NCBI GenBank assembly: GCA_033239005.1
Contig: BSQZ01000001.1
Span: 10,900,500-10,964,499, forward strand
Length of the DNA: 64,000 nt
Reading direction: 5' to 3'
Source of the DNA: Lamellibrachia satsuma
Lineage: Eukaryota; Annelida; Polychaeta; Sabellida; Siboglinidae
Shown: positions 59,436 to 64,000 of the stretch, piece after piece
How positions within the stretch are numbered: the first letter of the stretch is position 1
Layout: each line of letters opens with the position of its first letter
Notes under the pieces: generated by a model
Seen by the model: only the letters and a program-made list of their open reading frames with translations
What the model was told of the DNA's origin: nothing
Database searches by the model: none
Program-made: the position numbers and the translations under genes

Positions 59436-60660
59436 AAAAAGTAAGTTTCCATCACTCTTTGCTGTCAGTCCTTGAGTATGTCCGTTTGGTGGCGCCACCA
59501 TATAGGCCTATCTAGAACGTCTTGTACCCGTCCTAAGTCGATTTCAGAATTGCCTTTTAATCTGTGAATATCAACTTTTCTTGTTGTAGTAAGTAGACTA
59601 CGAGCGGAATTGCTTCAACTAAATTGGTGATAGCAAGAAACCTCATATAAATATGTCATCGATCACACGCGAAAATAATCAATGTGTGACTGTGGGCGAT
59701 AACGGGTGTAAATGTAGGACTGCAACATCACCAGTGGCTGTGGCAGTGAACTATGGCTATGCCTCAACTAAAGGCGATGTCCATGAATGACTGATTTTTA
59801 TTGTTACCGATTCATCAGAAGGGTACCCATCTGACTATAATTAATTTCAAAGTCGTTTTATTACAGTATGAATAATTTTGTTCTAATATTAGGAATGTTT
59901 TACTTTTAGTTAAAAAGTGGTTCATGTTGTATTTAACTTTTTTAATATGATGCACATGTTGATATAGAACGTGTACATCTCTCGCAGACGTAAAACCAAC
60001 TTTGTTTGTGACTGTTCTAATATTGAAATTACAAATACATATCAACGCTAAAAATTTTAAAAGATTTAAAACTGACAGGTACTAACCTCACTACATATGT
60101 ATTCCATGACATACCAGGTACCATATGCATATTACCATCAAGAAGCAGAAGAAATTAGCTCCAAATAATCAACTATTAGTAAATTTATTGTCTAATATTG
60201 GGCGATATTACCATAATCAACACACTGACAATGTCACATGATGTTATATATATATGGTTTTCTCACAAAAACATCATATTTTCATATTTATGCATGGTTA
60301 TTATCGTGTAACTTCAGTGATATACCTAAGTGAATAAGCATGGTTGCAGACGTGAAATATGTGTTTATTGCATTTTGATAATGTTCCAAATAGCCTTAGA
60401 AAAATAATTATTTTGGCAGCACGCATCAAAATTTTATGCCAGATGCCCATTTTAACACATTTCTGGTTTCATGCCCCTGGACCCCCTAAGTAGCATTCAC
60501 TGTTGTGTCAAGGTAACAAGTTTATAGAAACACTAAAAACATCTGGAAAGCATTTCATACAATTTTCCTCAGTAGGAGTACAATGATCAGGTTCTGCCCT
60601 TTCATTTCAGGTGTCGCACATTAACTTGAAAACGAATAGCGCTGCTATTTATGTACAAAT
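59436..60660. other. AAR2: Intergenic and AAR2 5' region
   Basis: No exon recognised. The sequence tttcatttcag at 60,599-60,609, followed by gtgtcgcacat, could be the acceptor of a 5' UTR exon of AAR2. That would place the promoter further upstream. Confidence 0.45.
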
Positions 60661-63081
60661 ATGGACGACACCAGCACTGCACCAGAAATGGATCAGGAAT
60701 TAGCACAACGCCTGTTCAAAGAGGGCGCCACATTGGTGATGCTGGATGTCCCTGAAGGAACTGAAGTGGGCATCGACTACAATTCATGGCGAGCGGGAAG
60801 CAGATTTCACGGTGTCAAGATGATACCACCTGGTGTTCATTTTATGTACTACAGGTACGTAGAATGGAGTTATTTGTATTAAGCTGAATTAGAATGGGCT
60901 TCAGTGCCCTATTCGAATGGGTGTTGTAATTTATATGTCTGCAAGGGGGAAGTACAAAGCAATTAGATTTGCTAAAAAGTTCAAAATGAGAACTGCATTT
61001 ACTTTTTAATTTGCCTTTGAATTAACATTTTCAGTGCTTCCGGAAGTGATGACCAGGTGGCGCCACGGACTGGTTTCTTTTACAACTTCAAACAGCGGGA
61101 GATCATCACAAAGAAGTGGGATAAACAGCATGAAGGTCTGACTGCAACTGTGGTTCATGTGTGATACAATATTATGAATAGCTAATATTGAAATCTGTAT
61201 CTATGACAATATGATATGTAATTAGTAAAATGCCAAATATGTTGTGCGCATAAGTACAACTGACAATTAGAAATGCAAGTTTTGAAAACATAGATTTGAA
61301 TTGTTGACTTTTGTGGTGATCGTCTTGGCAGCAATGATATATAAAAACCAAACTGTATGAATTTTACAGTGTCCATCTGTTTTAATCACGCTGTTAAATA
61401 TAATATTTCATATTAGAAGGACATTTAGCAATTTTGTCAAGTACTGTATGGCTTTGCTGTATCATATTCAGACGCCAGTCCAAGAAAAGAGCTAGAACAC
61501 AAATATGTTATTTGTGGCCTTCATTGAAACCTGTACAGTGTATTTGTAGACTTGGTGTGCGCAAGTCCAGAAGACCAAGAGAGAGTAGAGCAGAATAAGA
61601 AGGAACTTGACCGATATCTCGGTGTCTATCCATATAAGAGGTATGTGCACATACTTGTGTACATAACAGACATCCACAACTGTGATCACTGCACATGGCT
61701 GCAGTTCCAAGCAAACCTGGAACACAGAAATCTAAACAAAATCTCTAGAAACAAAGATGGGGTGATTACACCATCAATGTAATCGATTACAGTTAACATA
61801 TACTATGGTTATAAATTACATGTGTAATTACTTAGAAAACGAGTGTAATCGATTACAATTACCTTTGTTTGTAAACATGATTACAATCATGATAACATTC
61901 AAGAATATAAATGACATAATGAAATAAATTTTAAAACATGGCATTATTGTCGCCAATGTTATTCAAAAATCAAACACAACAGTCACAGTACATGCGTCAG
62001 ATACAGAATGAATAGAAAAGTGGGCTTGTAGTTGGGACCTGGGCAAACAATGGAAATAAGGACAATAAAATTGTAATTGTAATTGCCATCATGATTACGA
62101 TTACTTGGCCTTTTTGACCAATGAAAGAAATACTGTACGAGAAAGGTTTTGTGTTTATATCCCAGTCAATGCAGCCGTGATGTGAACAGGCTTAACTTTA
62201 CATGATGTTTTTGGATAACGGTGAAGAGTTTGCAGACAGAAGACAACGTTGACAACATATCTAAACATTTCATTGTACTCAAAACCTTGTGATTACTAAC
62301 TGTTTATTATCACGTGTTCCTTAATTATAAAATACTCCGTTTCAGTTACAAGAAGTGGATATCGTTGACTAACCACATTACCAGTGAGCTGATTGAACGT
62401 CTGCAGCCATCGAGCGGCAAAATATGTTCCGTGATGCAGGTGCACTCAGAGCGAAGCACTACAGAGTCTCGGAGAGCGGCTGCCAAGTCAGAACATAATG
62501 ATTGCGACGTGGACAGAGATGGTCTTCCTGCTGTTCATCCGATCCCAGGGAGCGAAATCCACTTCAGCCAGTTTGATATGCGACAATATCCGGAAGGCGC
62601 GACACCGCAGGAAGTAACGAAATACAGCATGGATCCAACCTTCTGTCTATCACAGCTTCTCCACACAACATTCAAGGACAATGAAATTGGGATGCTTGGC
62701 GAGATCCAATTTGCATTTATCTGCTTCCTCACAGGACAGGTCTATGATGGCTTCGAGCAGTGGAAGAAATTGGTGGCACTGCTGTGTTTGTGTGACGAGG
62801 CAATGTCCAAACACCCAGAACTCTACGAACAGTTCATCACGGTACTTCACTATCATCTAGCTGAAGTGCCAGAGGACTTTTTTGTTGACATTGTGTCGAA
62901 GGACAACTTCCTCACTACCCACCTGCAAGTGTTTTTCACCAATCTGACTGACAGCAATGCTCCCGTGAGTCTGAAGAGTAAAGCTCGCCGCTTCCAACAC
63001 CATCTGACGAAAAAGTTCAAGTGGGACTTCAGTTCAGAACCTGATGATTGTGCCCCCGTTGTTGTGGAGGGGGCAACCTGA
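60661..63081 (+). CDS. AAR2: AAR2 splicing factor (U5 snRNP assembly chaperone)
   Basis: AAR2 binds the RNase H and Jab1/MPN domains of PRP8 during U5 snRNP assembly and blocks early BRR2 loading. Four exons: 60661-60854, 61035-61135, 61550-61640 and 62346-63081, with GT-AG borders and a continuous frame. The total is 1,122 nt, or 373 residues (human 384). The N-terminal beta domain shows [26 protein letters not shown] and [13 protein letters not shown]. Exon 3 gives [14 protein letters not shown] and exon 4 opens with [10 protein letters not shown]. The helical C-terminal domain has [50 protein letters not shown] and DDCAPVVVE near the end. The start gives the family pattern of an acidic leader then [10 protein letters not shown]. 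The linker near residues 160-185 is poorly conserved, as in relatives. No lesion is seen. Confidence 0.97.
61770..62125. repeat. TAATCGATTACA palindrome-rich repeat in AAR2 intron 3
   Basis: The palindrome TGTAATCGATTACA occurs at about 61,780 and 61,843, with degenerate copies (ATGATTACAATCATG near 61,879, GATTACGATTAC near 62,094). AATTGTAATTGTAATTGCC lies near the right end. It looks like a decayed MITE, with inverted ends TGATTACACC-like and its counterpart, but the termini are not certain. Confidence 0.55.
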
Positions 63082-64000
63082 TGGATGTGTGGCTGTGCAT
63101 GCACTACATGAAACCATAGATAGTTGTATAATTCTCATTGCTTGTAATATGCATTAGGGCATTTTATGTTTTGGTTGCATCGCCGTATTATTTTTGTCTT
63201 ACATATACAGTATGTGTCTCTTTGGGCTGATTCGGGGCCGGTTTCAAGTGTTCATATGTATGAAGGAACTTCTCATAAGTAAATCAATTCACAAAATCTA
63301 CGTAGTTATGTACAACTGTTCTCTTCATGTTTTCTACAATTTTGTTCTGAGTTATGCAATCTGTGTCAAACATCCAGAAATGTTTCATATTATCTCCTTG
63401 CTTCATGATACCAGCCTCAGATTTGAAGATCTGCTTGAGACAAATATTCATATTCAGTATGTTTCTTTGCCGAAGTATTTACTGTACAACAGTGACACAA
63501 ACAGAGGATTGTTGTTTATTTGGACTTGGTGGTTTAACATTGTTATCATAATACATTAGTACAACATTCCAATGTAGAATAGGCACGTATATATAAAACA
63601 TCGCAAGAGTAAAAATCCTCCAATCAAAGTATCTGAGCATTAAACATTGCACATTTACGATCAGACACAACATTCTGAGCTGTTGAGGTGACAAGCTATT
63701 TCAAACAATATCAGTTACTAGCAGGTTTTATTGATCATAGTAAAATCAGTGATTTTTCTTGTTTAAATGTGTGCGGGTAGCATCGAAAAGAAATGATTCC
63801 AAATGATCGAAAGATAATTTCCATCATAAAACAATAATTGGAATTGTGTGTGGCTGATATTTAAGGAAAAAATATGCTTGCATGACCACTGTTATAGTAA
63901 AACATTGTTACATTTTGGTTTAGTCACAACTGTGTAAATATTTCTAGATAAAAGGATCCACGTAATCATGATGTATAATGATGTGGACAACTTATGTTGT
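63082..64000. other. AAR2 3' flank
   Basis: AT-rich sequence after the AAR2 stop, presumably 3' UTR at first. I saw no further exon before the window ends. Confidence 0.5.

Overview
The window is a stretch of animal (metazoan) nuclear DNA. It is AT-rich, its genes are split by GT-AG introns, and it is loaded with decayed LINEs of jockey-, CR1- and RTE-like types, hAT and Mutator-like DNA transposons, foldback elements and microsatellites. Four intact host genes and one broken one can be read exon by exon. The mix suggests an invertebrate, but I cannot name the species from sequence alone. No rRNA, tRNA, CRISPR array or bacterial-style operon was seen.

Layout. 1-4,600: a mosaic of broken LINEs on both strands, including one LINE inserted in another. 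4,590-5,000: a long TA microsatellite. 5,072-6,373 (minus): PSENEN, the gamma-secretase subunit PEN-2, in three exons. 7,788-8,734: a small copy of a TIR transposon built of GGTTCGGCCCA motifs. 10,166-27,553 (plus): U2AF1 copy A (U2AF35), eight exons. Its 12.5-kb first intron is a transposon nest: a hAT element, a 3.2-kb element inside its left arm with a 9-bp target duplication, a second hAT of the same family inside it with a 6-bp duplication, a decayed hAT transposase gene (minus) and a LINE ORF1. 28,000-37,400: mainly repeats, a foldback element and a CR1-like LINE with an SGNH-esterase ORF1 remnant. 37,441-39,045 (minus): a KCTD3/SHKBP1-family pseudogene. 39,055-46,600: RTE-, CR1- and jockey-like LINE pieces and a THAP plus DDE transposase remnant. 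48,150-57,211 (plus): U2AF1 copy B, with the same eight-exon structure as copy A and its own transposon load. 58,380-59,430: an RTE endonuclease remnant. 60,661-63,081 (plus): AAR2, the U5 snRNP assembly factor, four exons.

The main biological point is two complete, same-orientation, 95%-identical U2AF1 paralogues followed by AAR2. U2AF1 reads the 3' splice-site AG and AAR2 chaperones PRP8 in U5 snRNP assembly, so three of the four intact genes serve the spliceosome. Whether that linkage is functional or chance cannot be told from the sequence. The other notable item is a hAT transposase ORF fused in frame to a 12-residue tandem-repeat domain, present in two copies with different disabling mutations.
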